From positions 78,386 through 142,385 of the forward strand of contig NZ_WSFT01000013.1 in NCBI RefSeq assembly GCF_016820655.1: DNA of 64,000 bases. Reading direction: 5' to 3'. The stretch comes from Anaeromonas frigoriresistens. GTDB lineage: Bacteria > Bacillota > Clostridia > Tissierellales > SIT17. The position numbers and the translations under genes are program-made. Below, in pieces: positions 33,953 through 43,509 of the stretch (positions are counted from its first letter, which is position 1; every line of letters begins with the position of its first letter). The notes beneath the pieces are model-generated. The model was not told the origin of the DNA. It did no database searches and was given only the letters and a program-made list of their open reading frames with translations.

Positions 33953-36058
33953 ATGGGGAATATACACGAGGAAGAAAAACTTGCAAAATCATATGATTCT
34001 GATCTTATGAAAAGATTATTATCCTATGCAAAGCCCTATTGGAAATATCTTTTAATTTCAGTACTTCTATTAATGTTTGTTACACTAACAGAACTTGCTA
34101 GACCCTACATAATCAAAATTGCAATTGATAATAATATCTCTTCAATAAACCAACCAATGCAAGTATATGATATAAATGAATCTCCAATAGATGGTATAGA
34201 ATTTCAAGATAAAGAGTATGTTAGAGTTTCAAGGCTAGAAGATAAACAATTACCTGTAAATGAAAGTAATATTTATACTTTATTAAAGAATAATGATAAT
34301 TATTATTTAGTCAAAGGCAATATTACAGAAGATGCAAATGATCTGGAGATTATAGGTGATGAAGAAGGTAATGGTGGATTAAGAATTCTATCAGGAGAAA
34401 TTCCTTATAATGCTACCCTGCTTTCGGATTCTCAATATAATGAATTTAGAGAGGATGATATAAAGGATTTAAATATACTAGCTTTAATATATTTCATAAT
34501 CATTGTACTTGGATTTATATTTAACTATGTTCAAGTATATCTTCTTAATTATACTAGCAAAAAAATAATATATAACATTCGTCAAGAAATATTTTCTCAT
34601 ATTCAAGATATGTCTTTAAGCTTTTTTGACAAAAATCCAGTGGGACGTTTGGTGACTAGAGTAGCTAATGATACTGAAAAATTAAGTGAAATGTACACTG
34701 AAGTATTGGTTAATTTTTTTAAAGACATTTTTATGTTAATTGGTATAGTAATAATTATGATGCAAATGAATATAAAACTAGCACTTATGAGTTTTACTGT
34801 AATTCCTTTCATTTTAATTGCATCAGCAATTTTTAGAAGAAAAATCAGAAATGTATATAGATTAGTTAGAATCAGACTTGCTAAAATAAATTCAACATTA
34901 AACGAGAATATTACAGGCATGAAAACAATCCATATATTTTCTAAAGAAGATAAAAAATTCAAGGAATTTGATAATATTAACAGAGACTATTTTGACGCAT
35001 CAAAACAAGAAGTTAAAATCTTTGCACTATTTCGACCTTCAATAGAAATTATTAGATCCTTAGGTATAGCTTTAATAGTATATTATGGTGGTGGTAATAC
35101 AATTTCTGGTGTAATAGAATTTGGTGTTTTATTTGCATTTATTAATTATCTTCAAAAGTTTTTCCAACCAATAATGGAACTTACTCAAAAATTTAATATA
35201 TTACAATCTGCAATGGCATCTTCTGAGAGAATATTTCAGATTCTTGATAAAAAAGAAGATATTAAGAATACCCATTCTCCTAAGGCTTTAGAAAAGTTCA
35301 ATGGAAAAATTGAATTTAAAAATGTCTGGTTTGCTTATGAAAAAGATAATTGGGTGCTAAAAAATGTAAGTTTCATAATTAACCCAGGAGAAGCAATTGC
35401 ATTTGTAGGAGCTACTGGAGCTGGTAAATCTTCAATTATTAGTTTAATCAATAGATTTTATGATATTCAAAAAGGTGAAATTTTAATAGATGATATTAAT
35501 ATAAAACATATCGATAAATATTCCTTAAGAAGAAGAATAGGTATAGTTTTACAGGATGTCTTTTTATTTACTGGGGACATTAAAGAAAATATTAGATTAA
35601 ATAAAGAAGATATAACAATGGATCAAATAAAAAAAGTATCAAAATATGTAAATGCCCATAGCTTTATATCAAATCTACCACAAGATTATGATGAACCAGT
35701 AATGGAAAGGGGATCAACTCTTTCATCAGGACAAAAACAGTTATTAGCCTTCGCAAGAGCATTAGCCTATGACCCTGATATACTAGTGCTAGATGAGGCA
35801 ACTTCTAATATTGATACAGAAACTGAAGCACTTATACAAGATGCCCTATTAAAATTAATAAAAGGTAGAACTTCAATTGCTGTTGCCCATAGACTTTCTA
35901 CTATACAACATTCAAATAAAATAATAGTTCTTCATAAAGGAGAAGTTAAAGAAATTGGTAATCATAATGAACTTCTTGATCAAGGTGGTATGTATTATGA
36001 TTTATATAGATTACAATACAAAGATGATTTTAGTATAGATGATAATAATTTACTATAA
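33953..36058 (+). CDS. Heterodimeric ABC exporter subunit with active catalytic site and extracellular insert (BmrD/YheH-like)
   Basis: A 701-residue half-transporter. The Walker A ATGAGKSS, signature LSSGQKQLL and Walker B LVLDEATSNID include the catalytic Glu. Between the first helix (about 32-52) and the second (about 180-200) lie about 120 residues of Asp/Glu/Asn-rich sequence with no hydrophobic stretch; this extracytoplasmic domain is characteristic of the BmrD partner. Together with the upstream gene it forms a complete exporter. Substrate unknown; multidrug or lipid export is the family norm. Confidence 0.93.
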   Translation: MGNIHEEEKLAKSYDSDLMKRLLSYAKPYWKYLLISVLLLMFVTLTELARPYIIKIAIDNNISSINQPMQVYDINESPIDGIEFQDKEYVRVSRLEDKQLPVNESNIYTLLKNNDNYYLVKGNITEDANDLEIIGDEEGNGGLRILSGEIPYNATLLSDSQYNEFREDDIKDLNILALIYFIIIVLGFIFNYVQVYLLNYTSKKIIYNIRQEIFSHIQDMSLSFFDKNPVGRLVTRVANDTEKLSEMYTEVLVNFFKDIFMLIGIVIIMMQMNIKLALMSFTVIPFILIASAIFRRKIRNVYRLVRIRLAKINSTLNENITGMKTIHIFSKEDKKFKEFDNINRDYFDASKQEVKIFALFRPSIEIIRSLGIALIVYYGGGNTISGVIEFGVLFAFINYLQKFFQPIMELTQKFNILQSAMASSERIFQILDKKEDIKNTHSPKALEKFNGKIEFKNVWFAYEKDNWVLKNVSFIINPGEAIAFVGATGAGKSSIISLINRFYDIQKGEILIDDINIKHIDKYSLRRRIGIVLQDVFLFTGDIKENIRLNKEDITMDQIKKVSKYVNAHSFISNLPQDYDEPVMERGSTLSSGQKQLLAFARALAYDPDILVLDEATSNIDTETEALIQDALLKLIKGRTSIAVAHRLSTIQHSNKIIVLHKGEVKEIGNHNELLDQGGMYYDLYRLQYKDDFSIDDNNLL

Positions 36059-36060
36059 AT

Positions 36061-36093
36061 ACAAAGGGTGAGGATCAAATCCTCACCCTTTGT
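36061..36093. terminator. Bidirectional terminator (ABC exporter / Cys-rich protein)
   Basis: A perfect 15-bp stem (acaaagggtgaggat and complement) with a 3-base loop lies two bases after the exporter stop and overlaps the last codons of the convergent small gene. Confidence 0.93.
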
Positions 36094-36317
36094 ATTTCTA
36101 TCCTTTTATCCTTTTCACATCTCTCACATTTAAATAAATGCATACACTTATCATGGGGAGCCCCATCTACTAGCTGAGTTATATCATTCGATAAATAGGG
36201 ACTGTAATCATCTAAATAATTAACCAAAGGACCTTCGTCTATCATTTTACTTCCACAAATATTACATTGATCTATTATTTCTTGTATCCCATTGCATAAG
36301 GGACAAACCATATCCAT
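36075..36317 (-). CDS. Cys-rich zinc-ribbon-like protein, 80 residues
   Basis: A small soluble protein with four CxxC knuckles: CPLC (5-8), CNIC near 18-21, and CMHLFKCERC in the C-terminal third. The central region is acidic (LDDYSPYLSNDI). The pattern suggests two zinc-ribbon or rubredoxin-like sites. It is convergent with the ABC exporter and has no operon partner. Function is unknown; similar small proteins exist in Clostridia as uncharacterised. Confidence 0.8.
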   Translation of the reverse strand: MDMVCPLCNGIQEIIDQCNICGSKMIDEGPLVNYLDDYSPYLSNDITQLVDGAPHDKCMHLFKCERCEKDKRIEIQRVRI

Positions 36318-36466
36318 AGCACCATCACCTTTTTAAATAACTTAATATTATAATCTCAATACTAAAAGATTATTATTCATAAATTTTATATTTTAATGAT
36401 TATACATTTTTTTAGCCAATATAGAATAATTATTATTAAGTATTAAATTTAAACAGAGGTGATATC

Positions 36467-38023
36467 TTGAATAAATTGAAATTTATATATGGTTCTATCA
36501 TATTAGCTACAGTAAATTTTCTAGTTCGTATGATGGGATTTGGATATAAAATTATATTATCTAAATTAATAGGACCTAGTGGCATTGGATTATTCCAATT
36601 AGTTATGCCTGTACTTATGCTATTTATTACTATAACTACAGCAGGCATACCAATTGCAGTGACTAAATTAGTTGCTAAAGAGGAAGCTAAAAAAAACTAC
36701 TCTGGTAGTTTTAGAATATTAAAAATTGCCCTTTATATTACAACAGTAATTTCATTATTTTTAAGTATAATATTATTTTTATCAGCAAAATATATAAGTC
36801 AAAATATATTAAAGAATAATGATATTTTATACTCTTTATATTTTTTAGTTCCTGCTATAGGTATTATTTCTATTTCTTCAGTTATTAGGGGTTATTTTTA
36901 TGGATTAAAAAAAATGGCTATTTCGGGTATAGCCCAAGTAATAGAACAAATATCAAGAATTCTTTTTGTTTTATTATATTTATATTTTTCATATCCTGTA
37001 GACTCTAGATGGGGAGCTTTTATTGCTGTTCTGGGAATTACTCTGGGGGAAGTTTTTGGACTTTTATGGTTATTATTTAATTATGGTATATTTAAATTGA
37101 AAAGAAAAAAAATCAAGACCATTAGTAATCTTTCCTATTCTCACATAACATCAAATCTATTATTTATAGCAGTACCTATAACCATATCTAGACTTATTAA
37201 TGTTATATTACAGCTAGCTAATGCAGTACTAATACCTCAAAGGCTAATGATAGCAGGTTACACTAATAGTGAAGCAGTTGAAATTTTTGGAAGAGTAGTA
37301 GGCATGACCATGCCTTTAATCTTTTTGCCCTTTATAGTGACTTCTGCATTAGTAATTAATATAATACCTAATATATCAGAACAGATTCATAATCATAAAA
37401 TAAAAGAAATAGAAGAAGATACTTCCCTTTGTATTAGAATAACTCTTCTTCTAGCTATTCCAATAACCGCTATATACATAGCTTATTCAGTGCCATTAGG
37501 AAACTTTATATATAACGATCCTTTAGTAGGCAAATATATAGGTATTTTAGGATATAGTACCGTTTTTTTATCGCTACATCATACTTTATCAGGAGTTTTA
37601 CACGGATTGGGTAAACAAATCCCTGCCACAATAAACTATATTACTGGTATGGCTTTTCAATTATTAGCTACATATTTCTTGATTGCTAATCCAAAATATG
37701 GAATATATGGTTTCTTTATTGGTTTTTTAACTTCATCAATAATTATATGTACATTAGACTTTATAGTAGTAAGACATCACATAAAATTCAAACTCAAAAT
37801 ATCGGATTATATTATAAAACCTTTACTGTCTGCTACAATCATGATTCAAGTTATAAAACTAGGTGATTATTTTGTAAATAATTATAATAATGTAGCCTTT
37901 CATGTTCTTCTTTATTTACTTGCTTTATGTCTATATTGGATATTATTACTGTTAACGAAAGCTCTACCTATTACATCTCTATTAAAACTCTTTCCTAAAT
38001 ACAATAAAAAAATACATAACTAA
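36467..38023 (+). CDS. spoVB: SpoVB-like polysaccharide/lipid flippase (MOP superfamily)
   Basis: A 518-residue membrane protein with about 14 helices, starting with TTG after AGAGGTGAT. The N-terminus (FIYGSIILATVNFLVRMMGF-like) and the ISKLIGPSGIGLFQLVMP stretch match the SpoVB/MurJ-like group of the MOP flippase superfamily. In sporulating Firmicutes SpoVB is needed for spore cortex formation, probably by moving a lipid-linked precursor. Paralogues are common, so the symbol is by family resemblance. Monocistronic. Confidence 0.85.
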   Translation: MNKLKFIYGSIILATVNFLVRMMGFGYKIILSKLIGPSGIGLFQLVMPVLMLFITITTAGIPIAVTKLVAKEEAKKNYSGSFRILKIALYITTVISLFLSIILFLSAKYISQNILKNNDILYSLYFLVPAIGIISISSVIRGYFYGLKKMAISGIAQVIEQISRILFVLLYLYFSYPVDSRWGAFIAVLGITLGEVFGLLWLLFNYGIFKLKRKKIKTISNLSYSHITSNLLFIAVPITISRLINVILQLANAVLIPQRLMIAGYTNSEAVEIFGRVVGMTMPLIFLPFIVTSALVINIIPNISEQIHNHKIKEIEEDTSLCIRITLLLAIPITAIYIAYSVPLGNFIYNDPLVGKYIGILGYSTVFLSLHHTLSGVLHGLGKQIPATINYITGMAFQLLATYFLIANPKYGIYGFFIGFLTSSIIICTLDFIVVRHHIKFKLKISDYIIKPLLSATIMIQVIKLGDYFVNNYNNVAFHVLLYLLALCLYWILLLLTKALPITSLLKLFPKYNKKIHN

Positions 38024-38048
38024 ACCCTTAAGCTAAGCTTAAGGGTTT
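38022..38048. terminator. Shared hairpin at the 3' ends of spoVB and 6S RNA
   Basis: A 13-bp stem (aaacccttaagct/agcttaagggttt) overlaps the flippase stop codon and lies at the 3' end of the 6S RNA on the other strand. T tracts are short. Confidence 0.65.
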
Positions 38049-38227
38049 ACCCATGATGCCGTTATGCTCATTAATTCATACCCGCTACACTCGCAGGTGG
38101 GTGTCCTGCTAATAAGTTCTGATGTCCTCTGTGTGAGGCTTACCATACATTACTAGACTCCGAACTCCCATATTAATTATGTCGGTTGAATTAAAGAGAT
38201 TTAACGAACACCTCAGGAATATTTCTT
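38047..38227 (-). ncRNA. ssrS: 6S RNA (SsrS)
   Basis: On the minus strand, about 180 bases fold as a long interrupted rod. The closing helix pairs CCTGAGGTG with CATCATGGG; the next helix pairs CGTTA with TAACG; then CTCTTTAATTCA pairs with TGAATTAATGAG (11 of 12). An internal bubble follows, whose 3' side makes its own hairpin GCAGG/CCTGC, then CTAGTAA with TTATTAG, ending in GCCTC-ACACA-GAGGA. The 5' stretch CTGAGGTGTTCG closely resembles E. coli 6S RNA. 6S RNA mimics an open promoter and sequesters the housekeeping RNA polymerase in stationary phase. It fills most of the only long gene-free gap. Exact ends are inferred from the promoter and hairpin. Confidence 0.85.
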
Positions 38228-38233
38228 AATCTA

Positions 38234-38262
38234 ATTATACTATAAAAAATGAAATATTAAAA
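38234..38262 (-). promoter_or_regulatory. Promoter of 6S RNA
   Basis: On the minus strand TATAAT (38239-38234) lies 7 bases before the inferred RNA 5' end; a weak TTTTAA -35 is 17 bases upstream. Confidence 0.6.
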
Positions 38263-38364
38263 CTACCAATTTATCCTTTATCCTTTACTATCACCGATTA
38301 TCTCGACTTATGTAAACCATGTTTGCTCATTCTTAGTTTTTTATGCCTTGACAAGCTATTAATA

Positions 38365-38390
38365 TAGAGACTAGTTTAAACTAGCCTCTA
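38365..38390 (-). terminator. Terminator of ftsH
   Basis: The 13-bp stem tagagactagttt/aaactagcctcta (one mismatch) overlaps the ftsH 3' end. The stretch between here and the 6S promoter (38263-38364) shows nothing I can identify. Confidence 0.75.
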
Positions 38391-40119
38391 TTAGATTGTT
38401 TAATTCTACTTCATTAATGCTTTCATTTTCTATTAAGTGTAGTGCTATTATATTTAATAGTTCAATGTTCTTTTTTAACAATTCTTTTGTATTATCATAT
38501 AATTCAGATACAATGGCCTTAGCTCTATTTAACACCTCAGAATTAATCCCTCTATTATCAGGCATTATCATCTCATAGTTTAATAATCCTATATCATCAT
38601 CCATTCCAAATCTAGTAATCATTGAAATTACCATATCAGTAACTCTTTGAAGATCATTGGAAGCGCCAGTGGTAATCTTATCCTTTCCAAATATAATTTC
38701 TTCAGCTACTCTTCCTGCTAAAGCAATCTTTATATTATTAATCATATCTGCTTTAGTTTGATACATTTTATCAGGTGGAATATTCATACTAAATCCTCCT
38801 GCTCCTTTAGTAGTAGGAATAATAGTTATTTTTGTAACTCTATTTTCTGGAGCTATTAATCTAGTCACTAATCCATGACCTGATTCATGATAAGCTGTTA
38901 TTTTTTTCTCTTTAATAGAGATAGCACTTCTATCTTTTTTCTCTTCTCCAGCTATAACTTGGTAAAAAGCCTTATCAATATGATCTAGTGTGATAGTAAT
39001 ATTATTATTTTTTGCTGCTATCATAGCAGATTCATTCAATAAATTTTCTAATTTTGCTCCACTAAAATATACTGTTTCATAGGCTAGTCTCCCTAAATCT
39101 ACATTCTTATCTATAGGTTTATTTTTACTATGATACTCTAATATTTTTTTTCTAGCATTTACATCAGGAAGACCAATTTCAATTTGTCTATCAAACCTTC
39201 CAGGTCTTAATAAAGCATCATCTAATGTATCTATTCTATTAGTTGCAGCTACTACTATAATACCTTCATTTTTAGCAAATCCAGACATCTCCGTTAATAG
39301 AGCATTCAATGTTCTATCACTCTCATCACTGCTTGTACCAATTCCTCTTCTTTTTTTACCCAATGCATCAATTTCATCAATAAAAATAACACATTTTCCT
39401 TCTTTTCTTGCATTCTTGAAAAGATTTCTTACTCTACTAGCCCCTAAACCAGCATATACTTGAACAAAATCTGATCCAGATATTGCTTTAAAAGCTACAT
39501 TTGCTTCTCCAGCTAAAGCTTTAGCTAATAAAGTTTTTCCTGTTCCTGGAGGCCCATAAAGCAGTACACCCCTCGGAATTCTAGCGCCATATCTTTCGAA
39601 TTTTTCAGGATTTTTCAAGAAACCTACAAGTTCTTTTAAGCTTTCTTTTGCTTCTTCATTCCCTGCAACATCATGAAATTTCAGATTAGTTTTATGATTA
39701 TCATTCTCTATATTGGCCATTTTAAGCATTTCTTTTTGAGCTTGCTTAGAGTTCTTATTAAGAAAATACATTAAAGATCCAACAAGAATCAAAACAAAAA
39801 TACCACTAACAATATCCTTTAAAGTAACTTTACTATCTCCTTCTATCACTTCAATATCTTTTAATAGTAAAGACTCCTTTAGGTTTTCTATTCGAGGATT
39901 ATCGGTAATAAAGTTCTCACCATTCTTAAGCTTACCAGTAATATCCGGACTTGTACTAATAGTAACTTCTGCAACTTTATTATTTTCCACAAATTTAGTA
40001 AATTCTGTGTAAGAGATTTCTGTAAAATCTTCCTTAGATAAATATATATAGCTTAATCCTGTCACTATAATGATAAATATTAACGAAAGTATAATTGGCT
40101 TTTTAGATAAGAATTTCAT
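38371..40119 (-). CDS. ftsH: FtsH-family ATP-dependent zinc metalloprotease (short)
   Basis: A 582-residue membrane AAA protease starting at ATG 40119 after AGAGAGGG; the upstream in-frame stretch is not translated by this logic. Two membrane helices (about 8-28 and 102-122) flank a small outer domain. The AAA module has Walker A GPPGTGKT (189-196) and Walker [11 protein letters not shown]. The protease has the zinc motif HESGH and third ligand in [11 protein letters not shown]. It is shorter than typical FtsH (over 600) because the C-terminal tail is lacking, and it is not next to tilS-hpt, so it may be a second paralogue. It degrades misfolded membrane and regulatory proteins. Confidence 0.93.
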   Translation of the reverse strand: MKFLSKKPIILSLIFIIIVTGLSYIYLSKEDFTEISYTEFTKFVENNKVAEVTISTSPDITGKLKNGENFITDNPRIENLKESLLLKDIEVIEGDSKVTLKDIVSGIFVLILVGSLMYFLNKNSKQAQKEMLKMANIENDNHKTNLKFHDVAGNEEAKESLKELVGFLKNPEKFERYGARIPRGVLLYGPPGTGKTLLAKALAGEANVAFKAISGSDFVQVYAGLGASRVRNLFKNARKEGKCVIFIDEIDALGKKRRGIGTSSDESDRTLNALLTEMSGFAKNEGIIVVAATNRIDTLDDALLRPGRFDRQIEIGLPDVNARKKILEYHSKNKPIDKNVDLGRLAYETVYFSGAKLENLLNESAMIAAKNNNITITLDHIDKAFYQVIAGEEKKDRSAISIKEKKITAYHESGHGLVTRLIAPENRVTKITIIPTTKGAGGFSMNIPPDKMYQTKADMINNIKIALAGRVAEEIIFGKDKITTGASNDLQRVTDMVISMITRFGMDDDIGLLNYEMIMPDNRGINSEVLNRAKAIVSELYDNTKELLKKNIELLNIIALHLIENESINEVELNNLIEASLN

Positions 40120-40214
40120 TTTATCTACCCTCTCTAGTTTACATAATATAAATAATTTTAACATATATCTACAAATCAGTCTATCCTATAATGAAAATTA
40201 CCATATATAAGTAA

Positions 40215-40245
40215 AATAATGAGGGCGATACTCGCCCTCATTATT
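40215..40245 (-). terminator. Terminator of the 114-residue gene
   Basis: A 14-bp perfect stem (aataatgagggcga/tcgccctcattatt) with a 3-base loop, overlapping the stop codon. Confidence 0.85.
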
Positions 40246-40585
40246 CAATATCAGATTTTAATATTTCCATTAGTTTATCTAATTTTTTGTTTTGATCTGA
40301 ATTCAACATTGGTCTTAATCTCTCTAATTTTTTTAACTTTTTTATAAATTCTTCTTTGTTTTCTCCTTCAGATAATTTTCTATTTAGATTTATTATTTCT
40401 AAGTATAATTCATCTTCAGATTTATCGGAGTACTTATCGGCTAAATTTTTCAACTTTTCCATGTCTTCATCTTTAGGGTTAACTGTTGATTTAAATTTAT
40501 CAACTATTTTTGATAAATCTTTCTTTCTTCTATCCTTATCCTCACTATTACTATTAATGGATACATCATTATTTTTTTGATCCAA
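40241..40585 (-). CDS. Charged coiled-coil protein of unknown function, 114 residues
   Basis: A hydrophilic protein, very rich in Lys, Asp and Glu, with no Cys, Trp or membrane helix. Heptad-like leucine spacing (LYLEIINLNRKL, FIKKLKKLERLRPML) suggests a helical bundle. A GGAGG site precedes the ATG. The gene lies alone between ftsH and a methyltransferase. I do not recognise the family; the SEDEL...RPML...K pattern recurs in uncharacterised clostridial proteins as far as I can recall, but no function can be given. Confidence 0.7.
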   Translation of the reverse strand: MDQKNNDVSINSNSEDKDRRKKDLSKIVDKFKSTVNPKDEDMEKLKNLADKYSDKSEDELYLEIINLNRKLSEGENKEEFIKKLKKLERLRPMLNSDQNKKLDKLMEILKSDIE

Positions 40586-40660
40586 ACTAACTCCTCCTTT
40601 ATAATATCTATTTAATAGATATGTTCTCTTAGCTTGTCATATTACAAAGAAGGAGTACTA

Positions 40661-41374
40661 TCATTTATTAGCTACAACTATTGTATGAAAAGAATCTTCA
40701 TTTCTATCCTCTCCACTAAAACTCCCATAAAAATCTATGTTATTATATCCTACTGTTTCCAACATATCTTCTAATTTTTCTTTAGTTATTGGTAGTAAGT
40801 CTATAGAATTAGTAATTTGTATATCCTCCTTTTGAATAGTTGTATTAAATTTAATTTTATTATTTTCCAACTTATATTTTCTTATAAAGGATAATTTTTC
40901 TTCTGGGACATTTATTGTAGGTAAAGATGTAATATTTTTATTAAGAATTCTATCATAATTAACTATTTGGATTAATAATCTACCATTTTTATTTAATATG
41001 TTATAGGAATCCTTAAATAACTTTAATATCTCCTTTTCGTTTTCTAAATGAACTATAGAATTACCTATAGAAAATATGAAATCTACTTTATTTTCGATTA
41101 ATTTATCTATTTCTAGCATATTACCTACAATAAACTCAGGTTTATTATCTAATAAGTAGGATTTTTTTCTTGCTTTATTTATCATCTCTTCATCTAAATC
41201 AATGCCTATAACTTTAAATCCTTCTTTTGATAATTCAATTGAATAATTGCCTGTTCCACATCCTAAATCTACTACACTACTTCCCTTTATTTTATCTTTG
41301 ATAAACTCTAATGTTGTTTTTTTCATAGGAAATATCTTATCATAATTTTCACTTAAAACATCATAAAAACCCAT
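40661..41374 (-). CDS. SAM-dependent methyltransferase (class I)
   Basis: A 237-residue enzyme; the start at ATG 41374 is set by GGAGGTGAT immediately upstream. Motif I VVDLGCGTGNYSIEL (about 36-50) and the acidic GIDLDEEM define the AdoMet fold, and the motif after strand 4 reads FIFSIGNSIVHL. The substrate-binding half is beta-rich (KIKFNTTIQKEDIQITNSI). The methyl acceptor is unknown; this subgroup usually acts on small molecules. It is divergent from the 221-residue unknown gene. Confidence 0.88.
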   Translation of the reverse strand: MGFYDVLSENYDKIFPMKKTTLEFIKDKIKGSSVVDLGCGTGNYSIELSKEGFKVIGIDLDEEMINKARKKSYLLDNKPEFIVGNMLEIDKLIENKVDFIFSIGNSIVHLENEKEILKLFKDSYNILNKNGRLLIQIVNYDRILNKNITSLPTINVPEEKLSFIRKYKLENNKIKFNTTIQKEDIQITNSIDLLPITKEKLEDMLETVGYNNIDFYGSFSGEDRNEDSFHTIVVANK

Positions 41375-41507
41375 ATCATCACCTCCTATATTTATTATAA
41401 CTCTTTTGTAATATATTAATGTGATTTGAATCAAAAGTTTCTTGTAACACTTTTACCCTATAATACATAAAATACTATACAGAGTTTTTAGTTAAGGAGG
41501 TTAAAAC

Positions 41508-42173
41508 GTGAATGAAATTTCCGTATCTAGCCAAAATGAAATTGATAAATCTCCCTTTAATAATCCCCTATTATTAATTCTATTAATCCCAATAGTTAAA
41601 AATATTTTATCTAAAAATAAAAATGTTTTTAACTTAAGTATACATGGATTGAATGGCATTAGTTTAACAAGAATCTTAGATAAAGTGGACATACTCATAA
41701 AAGTTGCACCCTATCTTCCGGCAGATTTAATTAGTATCATTAATAAATATCTTCCTATGTATGATAGACTAAGTAAAGCTTTTATAGTAATGGAATTTTT
41801 CTCAAGATCAAGTACAGTATCTCCTATTGTAGTAGCAAATGAGTTAAATCCAAAAGAAAAAACTGATCGAGTATCCTACATATTAAAAGAAGAATTATCT
41901 AAAAATGAATACCAAAAAATCAGCCCTTTTATTGGGGTCGCAACAAATCTAGATATGTATAAAGGTATATTGCAAACTCTAACTAATATAAATAACCCCG
42001 AAAACAATTCTAATGGCTTAGAAAATATAATAAGCCTTATGGGTCCATTATTAGGTCAAAATCAAGAAAGTATGGGTAAGATAAATGATATGATGAAAAT
42101 GATGGATTTAATCAATTTATTCGGAGAAGATGAGGATGAGAAGAAAGAAGTCAATGAAAATAATGAGGAATAA
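41508..42173 (+). CDS. Unknown protein with acidic C-terminus, 221 residues
   Basis: A GTG start at 41508 follows AAGGAGG at good distance. There is a hydrophobic stretch at about 20-34 (NPLLLILLIPIVKNIL), a middle with many Ile/Leu helices, a Met-rich segment (MGKINDMMKMMDLINLF) and a Glu/Asp tail. I do not recognise a family. The layout is somewhat like small spore or membrane-associated clostridial proteins. It converges with the DUF362 gene and shares its terminator. Confidence 0.75.
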   Translation: MNEISVSSQNEIDKSPFNNPLLLILLIPIVKNILSKNKNVFNLSIHGLNGISLTRILDKVDILIKVAPYLPADLISIINKYLPMYDRLSKAFIVMEFFSRSSTVSPIVVANELNPKEKTDRVSYILKEELSKNEYQKISPFIGVATNLDMYKGILQTLTNINNPENNSNGLENIISLMGPLLGQNQESMGKINDMMKMMDLINLFGEDEDEKKEVNENNEE

Positions 42174-42179
42174 TTACAT

Positions 42180-42221
42180 AAACAAAGACTCGGGGTATAT
42201 ACCTTCCTCGAGTCTTTGTTT
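42180..42221. terminator. Bidirectional terminator (221-residue gene / DUF362)
   Basis: Arms aaacaaagactcg (42180-42192) and cgagtctttgttt (42209-42221), with extra pairing inside the loop, sit between two convergent genes. Confidence 0.85.
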
Positions 42222-42230
42222 ATATAATAT

Positions 42231-43388
42231 CTATAGTTTTGTTAATATTTTCATAAGTATTGGTCTTTTAATGTCTACAGCTTTAACTGGACATAATTCT
42301 TGACAACAAAAACATCTTATACATCCTTCTAAATTTACTATAGGTTTTCTATTAACCATATCTATAACTTTAGGTGGACAGCTATTTTTACAATCTTCAC
42401 ACCCTATACATATATTATGGTTAAAAACAGGTTTTGGTTTTAATGCTTTATCTGCAAATTTCCTTAAGAATTCAGGCCAATTATCATCGATAAAATGTAC
42501 ACTTCTAGTTTTAGGGACTGAAAAGTCCTTTAATTTAAATTTTTCTATAGGTTCTCCTACTAAACTAATATCATCCAATAATCCTGACATTATATTTCTT
42601 TCTATACTTCTTTGTATAGTTGGGACTTCCTTAGGTTTCAGATTAATTATAGAAGTAGCAACTAAATCAAGGTGATAAGGGCTATCCGATGCTAAAATCA
42701 CATCTAGATTTCTCGGTGTTCCAGCAGATGGACCGGCTCCCTCCATACCTACTATACCATCCATAAAAGATAGCACTGGATTTGCATATTCACATATATC
42801 AATTAAAGCATCTGCAAAATCGTTAATATTTGGCATTTTAAAATGATATTCTGCTTTTAAAACTCCAGGAACAATGCCAAACATATTTTTAACAGCTCCA
42901 GTAAAAGTACACATACCATGGGTTTTAAGTTTAGATACTGATATAACTTTATCTACCTTATTAACCATATCTGCAACTACTAAGTTTTTTAACACTTCAC
43001 CATTAGTGTTATATACTTTTTCTTCTGCTATATTATAATTTAAAATTACATTTTGGTGATCTAACTCATTAACAATATCTTCTATACCGCATATCTTATA
43101 TATACCTTTAAGACTTTTTACACTAAAAGGTCCTGCTGGACTATCCCCAATTATTACCTTCGCCCCGTATTCCAATAGTATTGAAGCTAAAGCTTTTGTG
43201 AAAATTGGGTGGGTAGTAGTTGCATCCTCAGGTTTTTTCTTCATTAATAAATTTATTTTTAATAAAACTGTTTCTCCTTTAGAAATAAACTTATCTAGTC
43301 CTCCTAAATTATCTATACTTTGTTCTAGCTTGCTTTTTACCAATAAATAATCATAATTATTACACCTAATTAGTGATACTGTACTCAT
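42231..43388 (-). CDS. DUF362 protein with C-terminal 2x[4Fe-4S] ferredoxin
   Basis: A 385-residue protein. Residues 1-290 are DUF362 (INLLMKKKPEDATTTHP, GDSPAGP, KTHGMCTFTGAVKNMFGIVPG). The C-terminus carries two ferredoxin clusters: CIGCEDCKNSC and CIRCFCCQELC, each followed by P. DUF362 proteins are iron-sulfur proteins of unclear reaction, common in anaerobes. It probably transfers electrons in the cytoplasm. Monocistronic; no redox partner gene is next to it. Confidence 0.9.
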   Translation of the reverse strand: MSTVSLIRCNNYDYLLVKSKLEQSIDNLGGLDKFISKGETVLLKINLLMKKKPEDATTTHPIFTKALASILLEYGAKVIIGDSPAGPFSVKSLKGIYKICGIEDIVNELDHQNVILNYNIAEEKVYNTNGEVLKNLVVADMVNKVDKVISVSKLKTHGMCTFTGAVKNMFGIVPGVLKAEYHFKMPNINDFADALIDICEYANPVLSFMDGIVGMEGAGPSAGTPRNLDVILASDSPYHLDLVATSIINLKPKEVPTIQRSIERNIMSGLLDDISLVGEPIEKFKLKDFSVPKTRSVHFIDDNWPEFLRKFADKALKPKPVFNHNICIGCEDCKNSCPPKVIDMVNRKPIVNLEGCIRCFCCQELCPVKAVDIKRPILMKILTKL

Positions 43389-43446
43389 AGACTTCTCCCC
43401 TATGTATTAATTTTAATAAATAAATACCTTATTGTTTTTATAATAT

Positions 43447-43475
43447 CACACCTATACATCAAGTTACATACTATA
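43447..43475 (+). promoter_or_regulatory. SigK-type sporulation promoter
   Basis: cACa (43447-43450), a 16-base spacer, then CATACTATA (43467-43475) match the mother-cell SigK consensus (mACm and CATAnnnTA). Start would be near 43483, 27 bases before the first YjcZ-like gene. Confidence 0.6.
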
Positions 43476-43509
43476 TAGTGAATAAAGAATTATATAAGGA
43501 GGTTGTGTT

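Noticed and set aside
38240..38364. Second small RNA between the 6S promoter and ftsH
   Set aside because: I found no stable stem, promoter or reading frame; TTGACA at 38349 has no matching -10.
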